From contig CAIODE010000100.1 of the NCBI GenBank assembly GCA_903856875.1, positions 1 through 7,189 of the forward strand: a DNA stretch of 7,189 nt, read 5' to 3'. Position numbers and translations under genes: made by a program. Below, one piece after another: positions 6,498-7,189 of the stretch (positions are counted from its first letter, which is position 1; each line of letters starts with the position of its first letter). Source of the DNA: an uncultured Burkholderiales bacterium (lineage in GTDB: Bacteria > Pseudomonadota > Gammaproteobacteria > Burkholderiales > Burkholderiaceae_C). The notes below the pieces were generated by a model. The model was not told the origin of the DNA, ran no database searches, and saw nothing but the letters and a program-made list of their open reading frames with translations.

Positions 6498-6546
6498 GAG
6501 TGGGCAGGCCCGCCAACCCGGTGGCTTCCCACTCTTTTTAATTTTT
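6498..6546 (+). terminator. Terminator-like hairpin with T runs between petC and sspA
   Basis: GAGTGGG (6498-6504) pairs with CCCACTC (6528-6534). A small inner stem, GCCA (6512-6515) with TGGC (6522-6525), is possible in the loop. TTTTTAATTTTT follows at 6535-6546. This looks like an intrinsic terminator ending the pet transcript. The T run abuts the AGGAG ribosome-binding site of sspA, so if it terminates fully sspA could not be expressed from any upstream promoter; partial termination or attenuation is a reasonable reading. Confidence 0.65.
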
Positions 6547-6551
6547 AGGAG
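6547..6551 (+). promoter_or_regulatory. Shine-Dalgarno sequence of sspA (AGGAG)
   Basis: AGGAG lies eight bases before the ATG at 6560 and directly after the terminator T run. This spacing favours ATG 6560 over the adjacent ATG at 6563, which is 11 bases away. Confidence 0.8.
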
Positions 6552-6559
6552 CCTTCACC

Positions 6560-7171
6560 ATGATGGTGCTTTATTCAGGAACAACCTGCCCTTTCTCTCA
6601 CCGTTGCCGCTTTGTGCTGTTTGAGAAAGGCATGGACTTTGAAATTCGCGATGTCGATCTCTACAACAAGCCAGAAGACATCAACGTCATGAACCCCTAT
6701 GGCCAAGTACCGATTTTGGTGGAACGTGATTTGATTTTGTACGAATCCAACATCATCAATGAATACATTGATGAGCGTTTTCCGCACCCCCAACTCATGC
6801 CCGGCGACCCAGTTGACCGCGCACGTGTGCGCCTGTTTTTGCTCAACTTCGAAAAAGAATTGTTCGCACATGTGGCCACATTGGAAAACCGCACGCTAAA
6901 GGGCAACGACAAAGCATTAGAAAAAGCCCGCTCGCACATTCGCGATCGCTTGACCCAATTGGCCCCTGTGTTCTTGAAGAACAAGTTCATGCTGGGAGAC
7001 AATTTCTCCATGCTCGATGTGGCCATTGCACCTCTGCTATGGCGCCTCGACTTTTACGGCATTGACCTGAGCAAAAATGCAGCACCCTTGCTCAAGTATG
7101 CCGAGCGCATCTTCTCTCGCCCCGCTTACATCGAGGCACTCACGCCTTCAGAAAAGGTCATGCGCAAGTAA
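6560..7171 (+). CDS. sspA: Stringent starvation protein A (GST-fold RNA polymerase-associated regulator)
   Basis: SspA in E. coli binds RNA polymerase and affects stationary-phase, acid-stress and phage gene expression; it keeps a glutathione-S-transferase fold but has no known transferase activity. The product is 203 residues. The thioredoxin-like N-terminal domain (about 1-78) holds C-P-F-S at 10-13, the cis-proline motif G-Q-V-P-I-L at 49-54 and Y-E-S-N at 61-64. The helical C-terminal domain (about 86-195) includes the fold-stabilising F-S-M-L-D region at 149-153. The Cys10 motif is absent from E. coli SspA as I recall it, so the betaproteobacterial protein could keep a thiol function; a plain GST is the alternative. 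Position right after petABC is the usual place in Burkholderiales, where sspB normally follows; only 18 uninformative bases remain here. It has a strong ribosome-binding site and a hairpin-rich leader. Confidence 0.93.
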   Translation: MMVLYSGTTCPFSHRCRFVLFEKGMDFEIRDVDLYNKPEDINVMNPYGQVPILVERDLILYESNIINEYIDERFPHPQLMPGDPVDRARVRLFLLNFEKELFAHVATLENRTLKGNDKALEKARSHIRDRLTQLAPVFLKNKFMLGDNFSMLDVAIAPLLWRLDFYGIDLSKNAAPLLKYAERIFSRPAYIEALTPSEKVMRK

Positions 7172-7189
7172 TTGCAAAAGCGATTTCAA

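Noticed and set aside
7172..7189. Start of a downstream gene such as sspB
   Set aside because: Only 18 bases remain, with no start codon or clear ribosome-binding site.

Overview
The window looks like a chromosomal piece of a betaproteobacterium of the order Burkholderiales, most likely the family Comamonadaceae (freshwater types such as Limnohabitans or Rhodoferax come to mind). This rests on the gene order tatB-tatC / one-PDZ serine protease / petABC / sspA, on the betaproteobacterial form of the cytochrome b, Rieske and SspA proteins, and on a moderate G+C content. The assignment is from recalled gene order and protein style, not from a search.

Layout. Bases 1-173 are dominated by a 10-bp direct repeat (ACGTCAGCAT and a GCGTCAGCAT variant) in three clusters. 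It runs in frame into the C-terminal tail of TatB (to 407). The TatB membrane segment is not in the window, so the gene is cut by the window edge, broken, or misassembled. tatC follows (414-1199, GTG start). A convergent gene on the minus strand (1228-2388) encodes a membrane-anchored DegS/HtrA-type protease with one PDZ domain. A 126-bp divergent gap separates it from a PdxA-family dehydrogenase (2515-3576). A short gap with a candidate promoter leads into petA-petB-petC (3660-6463), encoding the Rieske protein, cytochrome b and cytochrome c1 of the bc1 complex. A 96-bp region with two hairpins, the second followed by T runs, precedes sspA (6560-7171). The last 18 bases show nothing.

How the genes fit together. 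petABC encodes a complete three-subunit ubiquinol:cytochrome c oxidoreductase. Its Rieske subunit carries an N-terminal Tat-like signal-anchor, so the neighbouring tat genes encode the machinery expected to insert it. The DegS-like protease is an envelope-stress or quality-control enzyme. SspA is a GST-fold, RNA-polymerase-associated stress regulator. PdxA belongs to vitamin B6 synthesis and is not obviously linked to the rest.

Most of the window is ordinary core genome. The parts worth a second look are the 10-bp repeat array in the tatB frame, where loss of a single unit would join a long upstream open frame to the TatB tail, and the double-hairpin leader directly in front of the sspA ribosome-binding site. 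A small inverted repeat over the likely pet -10 box is a weaker lead. I found no convincing new multi-gene system.
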